From Candidatus Doudnabacteria bacterium (lineage in GTDB: Bacteria; Patescibacteriota; Doudnabacteria; UBA920; O2-02-FULL-48-8), in assembly GCA_016198045.1 (NCBI GenBank), contig JACQJI010000014.1, positions 1-26,848 of the forward strand: a stretch of 26,848 bases of DNA, written 5' to 3'. The notes under the pieces are model-generated. The model did no database searches. It was not told the DNA's origin and worked only from the letters and a program-made list of their open reading frames with translations. Each line of letters starts with the position of its first letter. The first letter of the stretch is position 1. Made by a program: the position numbers and the translations under genes. Below are positions 1 through 6,269 of the stretch, one piece after another.

Positions 1-4
1 ATCT

Positions 5-175
5 ATGCATTGCAAAACTTGTCATGGGGCGGTGAAGGGTTACAAGTGCGATGTCTGCGGCGAGGAGTCTGCCAGCCATGATGAAAACCATGTTCACGGC
101 GGGGATCACTGTGTCGCCAAGTGTGTCACTTGCAACTTGTCAGAAACCAAGTGCACCTGTGCTCCGGCTGCATAA
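5..175 (+). CDS. Small cysteine-rich zinc-binding protein (5' end may lie outside the window)
   Basis: The frame from the ATG at position 5 gives 56 residues and ends with TAA. It holds nine cysteines arranged as CxxC, CxxC, CxxxCxxC and CxC, with several histidines between them. This pattern indicates a structural zinc-binding protein with two or more zinc ribbons. Any SD sequence or upstream in-frame codons would lie left of the window, so the start is provisional. A GC-rich hairpin with a T-run follows the stop by 13 bases, so the transcript ends here. I do not recognise a named family. Its function is unknown, and nucleic-acid or protein binding is only a guess from the fold type. Confidence 0.72.
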   Translation: MHCKTCHGAVKGYKCDVCGEESASHDENHVHGGDHCVAKCVTCNLSETKCTCAPAA

Positions 176-596
176 GCTGGAAATAATTGAGGCCAAACGT
201 CCTGAAGGAACGTCTGGCCTCTTTTCGTAAGCCCGCACGGTGGCGCGACCGATCCCGATCGATCGGGCTCTCGTCGAGCACGGACAGCAGCCTCCCTTTC
301 CAAATCGACCAGTCCGGGTCGCCAGGCAGGACCTTGCGCCAGTGGCGATCGCCTGCATTTTCGCACAACTCCTCGCAGACTTCGGCGTAGAAGAGCTGTT
401 CCGGATCGTACGGGTTTACCACGAACCGTACGACCTCGTAGCCCCACTGTCCAGGATTTGGGGCGATCACCACGTCCACCGGTCCTATAGGGATATCAAT
501 CACGACCCCGATCATTTCTTCCTCCGGCGGCGCCAAACTCAGAAGTAACGCCACCGCGAGAACTCCCGCCGCCACCGCGGGCACTCTTATCTTCAT
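126..596 (-). CDS. Hypothetical exported small protein (orphan cassette gene, 3' end uncertain)
   Basis: The start was chosen at the ATG whose base is 596, because AGGAGG lies five bases upstream of it; the frame is open further upstream but lacks such a site. The first 25 or so residues (MKIR, then an Ala/Val/Leu stretch, then LAPPEEE) look like a signal peptide or single membrane anchor. The next 90 residues are rich in Pro, Val and acidic residues, with a pair of cysteines in a CEELC motif. The DNA is GC-richer than its neighbours. The frame runs on through the terminator of the converging gene and overlaps its coding end. None of the three frames has a stop between about 260 and 150, so the true C-terminus is doubtful and a sequencing frameshift or lost stop is possible. 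No family is recognised. Confidence 0.45.
   Translation of the reverse strand: MKIRVPAVAAGVLAVALLLSLAPPEEEMIGVVIDIPIGPVDVVIAPNPGQWGYEVVRFVVNPYDPEQLFYAEVCEELCENAGDRHWRKVLPGDPDWSIWKGRLLSVLDESPIDRDRSRHRAGLRKEARRSFRTFGLNYFQLMQPEHRCTWFLTSCK
189..225 (+). terminator. Rho-independent terminator after the zinc protein gene
   Basis: The arms GAGGCCA (189-195) and TGGCCTC (215-221) pair perfectly. The stem continues through ACGT/ACGT pairing toward a short loop, and TTTT follows at 222-225. On the minus strand the hairpin is not followed by a clear T-run. Confidence 0.8.
254..267. repeat. Perfect 14-bp palindrome inside the orphan gene
   Basis: CCCGATCGATCGGG is self-complementary over its whole length. 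It lies in the 3' half of the minus-strand orphan gene. It could be a protein-binding or restriction-type site, or chance in GC-rich DNA. Confidence 0.4.
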
Positions 597-717
597 CACG
601 TCCTCCTGCCAAATCGGCATTATAGTCTACCCCATTTAATTGCAGTGGTCAAAACAAAGCCTGCTGACATTATTCAGGTTGAGTTTTTCCAATTATTTTC
701 AATAAATCATTTTTAAT

Positions 718-726
718 TGTTATACT
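718..726 (+). promoter_or_regulatory. Extended -10 promoter for ebfC, predicting a leaderless transcript
   Basis: TG-T-TATACT forms an extended -10 box. Only six bases (TAACTC) separate it from the ATG at 733, so transcription should start at or next to the start codon. A weak -35 candidate, TTCAAT, lies 17 bases upstream at 698-703. There is no SD sequence. Confidence 0.7.
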
Positions 727-732
727 TAACTC

Positions 733-1002
733 ATGTTCGACAAACTTAAGGATTTATACAACCTCAAAAGACAAGCAGGTGAATTGCAACGCCAGCTGGC
801 AGCGGAAAAAGTCACCGGATTGTCTGTGGACGGGTCATTTGCTGTCACTTTGAACGGCAACCACGAACTATTGAGCGTAAACATCTCGCCTGACATCAAT
901 CTCAGCCAGCCCGAAGTGCAAAAAAATATCAAAGAAGCGTTTAATGACGCTCAAAAGAAACTCAAAACCCTCTTGGCTGAGCGTTTTCAAGATATGCTAT
1001 AA
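733..1002 (+). CDS. ebfC: YbaB/EbfC family nucleoid-associated protein
   Basis: The 89-residue product matches the YbaB/EbfC family in length and layout: an N-terminal helix (MFDKLKDLYNLKRQAGELQRQL), a central beta region around VDGSFAVTLNGNHELLSVNI, and a C-terminal helix (VQKNIKEAFNDAQKKLKTLL). Members form dimers that bind DNA and often lie next to recR/dnaX. Those genes are absent here, and the gene instead precedes hppA. The start is fixed by the extended -10 box ending six bases before the ATG. The final TAA codon is part of the -10 box of the hppA promoter, so the two genes share sequence at their junction. The family assignment is firm; any regulatory role is inference. Confidence 0.88.
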   Translation: MFDKLKDLYNLKRQAGELQRQLAAEKVTGLSVDGSFAVTLNGNHELLSVNISPDINLSQPEVQKNIKEAFNDAQKKLKTLLAERFQDML

Positions 1003-1003
1003 T
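973..1003 (+). promoter_or_regulatory. Promoter for hppA, overlapping the ebfC stop codon
   Basis: TG-C-TATAAT (995-1003) is a consensus extended -10 box. A possible -35 is TTGGCT at 973-978, with 19-base spacing. The ebfC stop codon TAA is at 1000-1002, inside the -10 box. The predicted leader is about 29 bases, AT-rich and without an SD. Confidence 0.65.
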
Positions 1004-1038
1004 GCTTGGGCTTATTTAGAAATTAAAAAATTTTTATT

Positions 1039-3027
1039 ATGCTTACGGAATCCAGCATCATTTGGTTCGCAATTATCGCGGGCTTAGCTGCGATCGCTTA
1101 TGGAATTATCCTCACCAGCCTCGTATTAAAAAAGCCAGCCGGTGATGACAAAATGAAGCAAATCGCCGCCGCCATTCAGGAAGGCGCTACCGCATACCTT
1201 GCTCGGCAATACAAAACGGTCAGTGTCGTAGCTGTCATCCTTGCAATATTGATTTATTATTTTCTAAATCTCCAAACTGCCGTTGGTTTCTTAATCGGCG
1301 CCACTGCTTCTGCATTAGCTGGCTTTATCGGCATGTACGTGGCGGTAAGAGCCAACGTCCGGACAGCCGAGGCTGCTAAATCAGGGCTCAGAAATGCTTT
1401 TTCCCTAGCCTTTAAGGGCGGGGCCGTAACCGGCTTGTTCGTAGTCGGTCTAGGACTACTGTCAGTGACGATTTTTTATTATTTCACGCGCGATATAACA
1501 TCACTAATCGGCCTGGGTTTTGGCGGCAGTTTAATTTCAATTTTTGCCAGACTGGGCGGGGGAATTTTTACCAAGGGAGCAGATGTCGGTGCGGACCTAG
1601 TCGGCAAAATTGAAGCCGGCATTCCCGAAGACGATCCCAGAAATCCAGCCGTGATAGCGGACAACGTCGGCGATAACGTGGGCGATGATGCCGGCATGGC
1701 TGCCGATTTGTTTGAAACCTACGCCGTTACCACTATCGCGGCCATGCTTTTGGGGTCCATTCTCGGCGGGGGCGCCAGCATAGCCGTCCAACTGCCTCTT
1801 GCGATAGGTGCGGTTTCAATTTTTGCCTCAATTATCGGGACCTTTTTCGTGCGTCTATCAGGCAAGGCAATTATGGCCGCTCTCTACAAAGGGCTAGCCA
1901 TGGCAGGATTGCTGGCGGCGGTGGGTTTTTATTGGTTGGATATAAATTTCGGATTTCAGATGCAGATGTTTTATTCGACCCTGGTTGGTCTGGCAGTCAC
2001 TGCAGCCATAATTATAATCACGGAATATTATACTTCCAAAAAATTCAAACCGGTCCGTTCGATTGCACAAGCATCTACGACCGGTCACGGAACCAACATC
2101 ATCACTGGACTTGCAGTATCCATGCAGTCCACAGCGTTGCCTGTCATGGTTATTATTGCCGGCATCCTGACGGCATATAGAATCGGTGATCTTTATGGAT
2201 CAGCTTTGGCTGTCATGTCAATGTTGTCCATGGCCGGAATAATTGTCGCAATTGACGCCTTTGGACCAATCACGGACAATGCCGGAGGAATCGCGGAAAT
2301 GGCCGGACTGCCTGATTCCGTAAGAGAATCGACTGATGCTTTGGATGCCGTGGGTAATACGACCAAAGCCATAACCAAAGGCTATGCCATTGCTTCTGCC
2401 GGACTGGCCGCCGTGGTGCTGTTTGCGGCTTACACCCAGGAATTAAGCAGGCTCGGACAAAATTTGTCATTTGATTTGTCTGACGTGCAAGTGCTGGCTG
2501 GCTTGGTTATCGGCGGCCTGCTTCCCTATCTGTTTAGTTCAATGGCCTTGCAAGCAGTGGGTAAGGCCGGACATGCCGTGGTAGAAGAAGTTCGCAGGCA
2601 GTTCCGAGAAATCCCAGGGATCATGCAAGGGACCGCCAAGCCAGATTATGGCAAAGCCGTGGACATCGTGACCAAAGCTGCCATCAAGGAAATGATTATC
2701 CCCGCCCTCTTGCCGGTTGTGGTGCCCATCCTAGTAGCGGTAATTCCTTTCCTGGGACTCGAAGCCTTGGGCGGAGTGCTGGTTGGCTCCATCATCACCG
2801 GTTTGTTTGTGGCCATCTCCATGACCTCTGGCGGTGCGGCCTGGGACAATGCCAAAAAATACATTGAGGAAGGCAACTTAGGCGGCAAGAAATCTTTCGC
2901 TCACCAAGCCGCAGTCACCGGCGACACCGTGGGCGATCCTTACAAGGACACAGCCGGGCCAGCCATTAATCCCATGATCAAAATTATCAACATCGTGGCT
3001 TTGCTGATCGTAGGTTTGCTAATCTAA
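1039..3027 (+). CDS. hppA: Membrane-bound proton-translocating pyrophosphatase, predicted K+-independent
   Basis: This 662-residue polytopic membrane protein couples hydrolysis of pyrophosphate to proton export across the cytoplasmic membrane. The signature motifs are present: DVGADLVGKIE near residue 182, the pyrophosphate/Mg-binding stretch DNVGDNVGD near 208-216, and a C-terminal DTVGDPYKDTAGPAINP. The usual NVGDCAG reads NVGDDAG. The motif GNTTKAITKG has Lys at about residue 443; in this family Lys there marks the K+-independent proton-pumping subgroup, while Ala marks K+-dependent forms. About 15-16 hydrophobic segments are expected. It has its own promoter and a downstream terminator, so it is a single-gene unit. 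In a fermentative organism it would recover energy from biosynthetic pyrophosphate. Confidence 0.95.
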   Translation: MLTESSIIWFAIIAGLAAIAYGIILTSLVLKKPAGDDKMKQIAAAIQEGATAYLARQYKTVSVVAVILAILIYYFLNLQTAVGFLIGATASALAGFIGMYVAVRANVRTAEAAKSGLRNAFSLAFKGGAVTGLFVVGLGLLSVTIFYYFTRDITSLIGLGFGGSLISIFARLGGGIFTKGADVGADLVGKIEAGIPEDDPRNPAVIADNVGDNVGDDAGMAADLFETYAVTTIAAMLLGSILGGGASIAVQLPLAIGAVSIFASIIGTFFVRLSGKAIMAALYKGLAMAGLLAAVGFYWLDINFGFQMQMFYSTLVGLAVTAAIIIITEYYTSKKFKPVRSIAQASTTGHGTNIITGLAVSMQSTALPVMVIIAGILTAYRIGDLYGSALAVMSMLSMAGIIVAIDAFGPITDNAGGIAEMAGLPDSVRESTDALDAVGNTTKAITKGYAIASAGLAAVVLFAAYTQELSRLGQNLSFDLSDVQVLAGLVIGGLLPYLFSSMALQAVGKAGHAVVEEVRRQFREIPGIMQGTAKPDYGKAVDIVTKAAIKEMIIPALLPVVVPILVAVIPFLGLEALGGVLVGSIITGLFVAISMTSGGAAWDNAKKYIEEGNLGGKKSFAHQAAVTGDTVGDPYKDTAGPAINPMIKIINIVALLIVGLLI

Positions 3028-3039
3028 AACCGTAATCAC

Positions 3040-3066
3040 AAAACCCGCCCAAATTTTGGGCAGGTT
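3040..3066 (+). terminator. Terminator hairpin after hppA
   Basis: AAAACC, then GCCCAAAATTTTGGGC, then GGTTTT make a long inverted repeat starting 13 bases after the hppA stop. The T-run is short (TTTT), so termination may be partial. Confidence 0.65.
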
Positions 3067-3076
3067 TTGATTGCGC

Positions 3077-3105
3077 TTGAAAGGAACGTTAATTAGCTAT
3101 ATAAT
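3077..3105 (+). promoter_or_regulatory. Near-consensus promoter for orphan gene
   Basis: TTGAAA (3077-3082), a 17-base spacer and TATAAT (3100-3105). The predicted transcription start is near 3112, giving a leader of about 29 bases that contains a strong SD. Confidence 0.85.
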
Positions 3106-3140
3106 ACCAACTATTGTCCGAACCTAAGGGAGGAGCAGCC

Positions 3141-3479
3141 ATGCTGCAATCGCGGATCTGCAATGCTAGACTATTTTCTCGTCATGATCTGGCGCTGATT
3201 CCTGTTCAAGGAATTATCGGCTTCATCGAATCCGCGCCGGTTGAGAATGGATGGAAACTCACGCTCATCCTCAAAAAAGCCGGGACCGAAATCCAAGTTC
3301 AGGCTGACGCCGAGGCGGTTATTCCTCCGTGGTACAAACCGCCAGAGAGCGTTGACGTCGTCTTGTTGGGCAACCGGCTCGGCACTACGGCGTTAATCGC
3401 CCATCAATCTCAACTAATAACAGTTGAGATCGCGGCGGAAGTCATGAGACAGCTCGAAGACACAAGGCTTTCCGCCTGA
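3141..3479 (+). CDS. Hypothetical protein, stand-alone orphan cassette
   Basis: The product has 112 residues. The start at 3141 is set by GGGAGGAG seven bases upstream; the earlier in-frame TTG at 3114 lies at the predicted transcript start and is unlikely. The protein alternates hydrophobic and polar residues (LALIPVQGIIGFIESAP, WKLTLILKKAGTEIQVQA, SVDVVLLGNRLGTTALI). This suggests a beta-rich domain, possibly barrel-like, followed by an amphipathic helix (ITVEIAAEVMRQLEDT). There is no signal peptide and no cysteine cluster. It forms a complete unit with a near-consensus promoter and a strong terminator, and its base composition is GC-richer than the flanking hppA and mnmA. No family is recognised. 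Confidence 0.75.
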   Translation: MLQSRICNARLFSRHDLALIPVQGIIGFIESAPVENGWKLTLILKKAGTEIQVQADAEAVIPPWYKPPESVDVVLLGNRLGTTALIAHQSQLITVEIAAEVMRQLEDTRLSA

Positions 3480-3481
3480 CC

Positions 3482-3511
3482 GACGACCGTCACCCACGGC
3501 GTCTTTTTTTT
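3482..3511 (+). terminator. Strong rho-independent terminator
   Basis: GACG-A-CCGT pairs with ACGG-CGTC around a five-base loop and is followed by eight T residues (3504-3511). It starts two bases after the orphan gene stop. The T-run abuts the convergent mnmA stop. Confidence 0.88.
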
Positions 3512-4607
3512 ATTCAACTTTTTCAATCACTCCCCCGCCCAGCAACTCTTCGCCATTATAGATCACCGCAACTTGTCCCGGCGTAATCGCCCTCTGCGGT
3601 TCTTCAAATGTTATCTGATATCTGTTATTTGATATCTGTTCTATGGTTGCCTCGTAAGCCGGATGGTGGTAACGGATTGAAACACCGGCTTTAAACGGGA
3701 GCTTAGGCGCTTTATCTGTCCAAGAAAGATCAGTGATAGTAAACTCGCGCTTCCAAAGCTGTGGATCATTCTGATCGTTGGTCACCAACAAACGGTTTAA
3801 GTCATAATTCTTGCTGGCAACATAATAAGGGCCGCTGCCGCCCACGTCAATCCCTTCACGCTGACCAATAGTGTAGTAAGGCAAGCCCTGGTGCTGCCCG
3901 AGCACTTGCCCAGTAGTAGTCACTATCTTCCCGACCTTGGCGGGGATTTTTTCCTTCAGAAACTCCCGGACATTAATCTTGCCGATGAAACATATGCCCT
4001 GCGAATCTTTTTTTGCATAATTCGGCAAGCCAAATTCTTTGGCTATTTGACGAACTTCTGATTTCTTATATTCCCCTATCGGAAATAAAATTTTCGCCAG
4101 CTGTTCTTGTTTCAAGGTATACAAAAAATAGCTTTGATCTTTTGCCGGATCCAGCCCTTTGAGCAATTGGTAGTTTCGGATTTCGGATTTCGGATTTCGG
4201 ATTTCGCGCACTCGCGCGTAGTGTCCGGTCGCCACATAATCCGCGCCCAATGACAGCGCTTTTTCGAAAAATAACTTAAATTTTATTTCCTTATTGCACA
4301 TTACATCCGGGTTAGGCGTCCTGCCCCGAGCGTATTCGCGCAAAAAATACTCCACCACTTTCTCATAATATTCTTTTTCAAAGTTCCAGACATAAAACGG
4401 AATGTCCAAAACCTTAGCCACTTTCCGGGCATCCTCCGCATCCTCGGCCCAAGTGCACCCATAGTCTCCAAAATCCTCTGACCAGTTTTTCATGAACACG
4501 CCAATGACATTAAAGCCCTGCTTTTTGAGCAAAGCCGCGGTGACCGAGGAATCCACTCCCCCGGACATGCCAACAACAACTTTTTTGGCGAAATTTTTCT
4601 TATCCAT
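3510..4607 (-). CDS. mnmA: tRNA-specific 2-thiouridylase MnmA
   Basis: The product is 365 residues. It catalyses 2-thiolation of the wobble uridine in tRNAs for Lys, Glu and Gln, using ATP and a relayed persulfide. The PP-loop SGGVDSS is at residues 15-21. The catalytic cysteines are in DVMCNKE and GICFIG, and the C-terminal barrel has ITPGQVAV. The loop after TGHYAR is about six residues longer than in E. coli or Bacillus MnmA and is encoded by four tandem TTTCGGA heptamers. The start at 4607 is placed by a -10-like TAAATT ending six bases before the ATG, which predicts a leaderless message; there is no SD. It stands alone, convergent with the orphan gene before it. Confidence 0.95.
   Translation of the reverse strand: MDKKNFAKKVVVGMSGGVDSSVTAALLKKQGFNVIGVFMKNWSEDFGDYGCTWAEDAEDARKVAKVLDIPFYVWNFEKEYYEKVVEYFLREYARGRTPNPDVMCNKEIKFKLFFEKALSLGADYVATGHYARVREIRNPKSEIRNYQLLKGLDPAKDQSYFLYTLKQEQLAKILFPIGEYKKSEVRQIAKEFGLPNYAKKDSQGICFIGKINVREFLKEKIPAKVGKIVTTTGQVLGQHQGLPYYTIGQREGIDVGGSGPYYVASKNYDLNRLLVTNDQNDPQLWKREFTITDLSWTDKAPKLPFKAGVSIRYHHPAYEATIEQISNNRYQITFEEPQRAITPGQVAVIYNGEELLGGGVIEKVE
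3609..3643. repeat. 7-bp period microrepeat inside mnmA (five units)
   Basis: Units are TGTTATC, TGATATC, TGTTATT, TGATATC and TGTTCTA. It encodes the IEQISNNRYQIT segment of MnmA. Protein length in this segment equals that of E. coli MnmA as I recall it, so this copy is not an added insertion. Confidence 0.7.
4174..4201. repeat. Four tandem TTTCGGA heptamers inside mnmA
   Basis: Four perfect 7-bp units are followed by a partial TTTCG. They encode EIRNPKSEIRN on the minus strand and coincide with a loop longer than in other MnmA proteins. Confidence 0.9.
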
Positions 4608-4613
4608 AGTAAT

Positions 4614-4642
4614 AATTTACAAAACAAATGATAAAAAAACAA
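4614..4642 (-). promoter_or_regulatory. Promoter for mnmA, predicted leaderless
   Basis: On the minus strand TTGTTT (4637-4642), a 17-base spacer and TAAATT (4614-4619) precede the ATG by six bases. The -35 lies inside the T-run of the preceding cassette terminator. Confidence 0.55.
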
Positions 4643-4684
4643 GGGCGATGCGCGAAGTCTTTGACAAAGACCCGCGAAACGCCC
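4633..4684 (-). terminator. Strong terminator ending the two-gene orphan cassette
   Basis: Read on the minus strand, GGGCG pairs with CGCCC, CGCG with CGCG, and GTCTTT with AAAGAC around a GTC loop. A run of seven T residues follows (4633-4639). The total hairpin spans 42 bases with small internal loops. Confidence 0.88.
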
Positions 4685-4696
4685 AGACTTGCGGCC

Positions 4697-5017
4697 TCAG
4701 CCCGCAATGCCGGCCGCGGCTTCGAACGCGCAGCCGTCTCCGAGGGGGATTTCCTCGATCGCCGCGCGATTAGCGCGAGCAGCCATCGAAGTCGTCCACT
4801 CATCGGATGTCTCGGGGAGTCCCGAGGCCCTGAGGCACGCTTCCAGGATCTGCTGCTCGTACGGCGCGACACGGCCGACTTGGATTTCCGACTCGAGAAC
4901 CGCTCGGCCCTCCCTCTTGTCCGCGAACTCGGCGGACGCAATCCCGTCGGCAGACAGCCAGTGTCCATGCCGCAGGCACTGGCAGAGGATCAATTGAGTC
5001 ACGACTTGGCCGACCAT
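4697..5017 (-). CDS. Hypothetical protein, second gene of an orphan cassette
   Basis: The product has 106 residues. The start at 5017 is supported by AAGGAGG seven bases upstream, itself inside the end of the preceding gene. The protein begins with a short hydrophobic helix containing CQC (VTQLILCQCLRHGHWLSADG), continues through an acidic middle (EFADKREGRAVLESEIQVG) and ends in an Ala-rich region. There is no clear signal peptide or known motif. It overlaps the upstream 53-residue gene by 19 bases in another frame, which suggests translational coupling. The DNA is strongly GC-rich compared with mnmA on one side and the pyrophosphorylase gene on the other. A terminator follows 13 bases after the stop. 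Longer frames on both strands here lack a ribosome-binding site and are rejected. Confidence 0.7.
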   Translation of the reverse strand: MVGQVVTQLILCQCLRHGHWLSADGIASAEFADKREGRAVLESEIQVGRVAPYEQQILEACLRASGLPETSDEWTTSMAARANRAAIEEIPLGDGCAFEAAAGIAG

Positions 5018-5160
5018 CGCGCTCCCTCCTTCTTGAATTCCGCGCGCACTATGCGCACGAGTTGCTCCCCGTCTCGGCCCTGCCTCTTAGCAAACCGACG
5101 CAGGGCGCGGAAAACCCGCGCTTTCGCCAGCTTGATCTTCCGTCTCTCCATGGACTTCAT
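4999..5160 (-). CDS. Small basic protein, first gene of an orphan cassette
   Basis: The product is 53 residues and very basic: about 17 Arg/Lys, with runs such as ERRKIKLAKARVFRALRRFAKRQGR. It is predicted to be one long amphipathic helix plus a short tail. AAGGAGGAGGA ends three bases before the ATG, a very strong SD. The charge suggests binding to nucleic acid or another polyanion, but this is only inference. Its stop lies 19 bases inside the next gene. A weak -10 candidate (TATAGA) lies about 20 bases upstream of the SD, just beyond the stop of the UDP-GlcNAc operon, so the cassette may also be transcribed by read-through. No family is recognised. Confidence 0.65.
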   Translation of the reverse strand: MKSMERRKIKLAKARVFRALRRFAKRQGRDGEQLVRIVRAEFKKEGARWSAKS

Positions 5161-5203
5161 GAGTCCTCCTCCTTGGATGACCTGATCTATACTGCCACAG
5201 TTA

Positions 5204-5935
5204 TCACAAAAATCTTTCTGCTTGCTTAAGCTCTGAAAGGGTATTCACGCCAAACACCTCGTGCGGTTCAATGGCTAAAAAGTTTATCACAATTTGTTGT
5301 TCTCTGGCAAGACTTACCGCATCAGTTAAGTAAAACTCTCCTTGTCGGCTTTGCGGGATCTTGCCGATATTATTCAAAAGCCAATTGGTTTTAAAAATGT
5401 AAATCCCCGGGTTTACCTCGGTAATGGCCTGTTCTTCCTTACTGCAATTCACATACTCCTTAATTTCCGCTATTCTGCCGGCCTCATCCCTAACTATTCT
5501 ACCGAATCCCAAAAAATTTGAAAACTCATCTTCGAAATTTGGCACTTTGGCGACAAACATGGTCAAAACGGACTTGGTTTCGTCGTGGTATGCAATCAAC
5601 CTATTTAAGCTTTCAGATTTGATAAGCGGCATATCCCCATATAAGGCTAAAACATTTTCTGCTGTGGTGTACTTCAGTCCCTCGGCTACAGCGTTGGCAG
5701 TTCCCAACTGTTGCAATTGTGATGCATAAATATAGCCAGGGCCCAAAGCTTGCTTAACCAATTCGGACTTGAAGCCAACCACAATTACTGCCGGCGATAG
5801 CCTAAGTTTACTCACTTCCTCAAGCAAATACGAAATCAAGGGCTTGCCTCGCAGTTCCACCAGCACTTTCGGCAATTCAGGATGACCCATCCTGGTGCCT
5901 TTGCCAGCCGCCAAAATGATGATCTGGGTGTTCAT
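5204..5935 (-). CDS. Stand-alone UDP-GlcNAc pyrophosphorylase-type nucleotidyltransferase (GlmU N-domain)
   Basis: The product is 243 residues. It has the sugar-nucleotidyltransferase signature LAAGKGTRM near the N-terminus followed by LPKVLVELRGKPLI, then QLGTANAVAEG, LALYGDMPLI and EVNPGIYIF with QGEFYLTDAV. These match the pyrophosphorylase half of GlmU, which joins UTP and GlcNAc-1-phosphate. The protein stops where GlmU's left-handed beta-helix acetyltransferase domain would begin, so it cannot acetylate GlcN-1-P. The start overlaps the stop of the upstream GNAT gene (ATGA). It is the last gene of the glmS operon. Other sugar-1-phosphate substrates are possible, but the operon and motifs favour UDP-GlcNAc. 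Confidence 0.85.
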   Translation of the reverse strand: MNTQIIILAAGKGTRMGHPELPKVLVELRGKPLISYLLEEVSKLRLSPAVIVVGFKSELVKQALGPGYIYASQLQQLGTANAVAEGLKYTTAENVLALYGDMPLIKSESLNRLIAYHDETKSVLTMFVAKVPNFEDEFSNFLGFGRIVRDEAGRIAEIKEYVNCSKEEQAITEVNPGIYIFKTNWLLNNIGKIPQSRQGEFYLTDAVSLAREQQIVINFLAIEPHEVFGVNTLSELKQAERFL

Positions 5936-6267
5936 TTCAGGTCCATTCGGAATTCAAATCCCCACTTCTTAAAACCTAACCGCTTATAGAAAGCGTGAAT
6001 CTTTTCGCTTGCTTCGCGGCTGGTGCAAATCAATTTGTAGCAACCTTGGCGCTTGGCCTCCTCGATCGCTGTTTTCACCAATTCCGTCCCAATCCCCTGC
6101 TTTCTATACTCTTCCGCAACAAAAACATCTTCCAAAAATCCAAACGGTTCTTTATGCAAGTCATTTTTTAACATGTAAAGATACAGCCTGCCGACTTGCT
6201 TATCGTCTTCATGTGCCGTAATTTTTACCGCGAAGCAGTCTTTGATGGTCTGAGTCTTTATCTCCAT
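5932..6267 (-). CDS. GNAT acetyltransferase, candidate GlcN-6-P N-acetyltransferase (Gna1-like)
   Basis: The product has 111 residues. I chose the ATG at 6267, two bases after the YvcK stop, over an upstream TTG at 6288. The GNAT acetyl-CoA site is VAEEYRKQGIGTELV (the R/Q-x-x-G-x-G/A motif). The order LEDVFV, then the CoA loop, GCYKLI, FYKRLGF and a terminal EFRMDL resembles eukaryotic glucosamine-6-phosphate acetyltransferase Gna1, which from memory has IEDIAV, QGQGLG, GCYKII, FYEKCGF and VEMQIR in the same order. The gene lies between yvcK/glmR and a GlmU-type pyrophosphorylase that lacks its acetyltransferase domain. That context supports acetylation of a glucosamine phosphate. GCYK-type GNATs also act on other amines, so the substrate is inference. 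Confidence 0.75.
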   Translation of the reverse strand: MEIKTQTIKDCFAVKITAHEDDKQVGRLYLYMLKNDLHKEPFGFLEDVFVAEEYRKQGIGTELVKTAIEEAKRQGCYKLICTSREASEKIHAFYKRLGFKKWGFEFRMDLK

Positions 6268-6269
6268 AA

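Noticed and set aside
3609..3643. Heptamer array in the mnmA C-terminus as an inserted element
   Set aside because: The protein segment has the same length as E. coli MnmA from memory, so no insertion is needed; the repeat is kept only as a sequence feature.
4628..5185. 185-residue plus-strand frame in the orphan cassette region
   Set aside because: It has no SD or promoter, runs through a terminator hairpin, and is antisense to two minus-strand genes with strong SD sequences.
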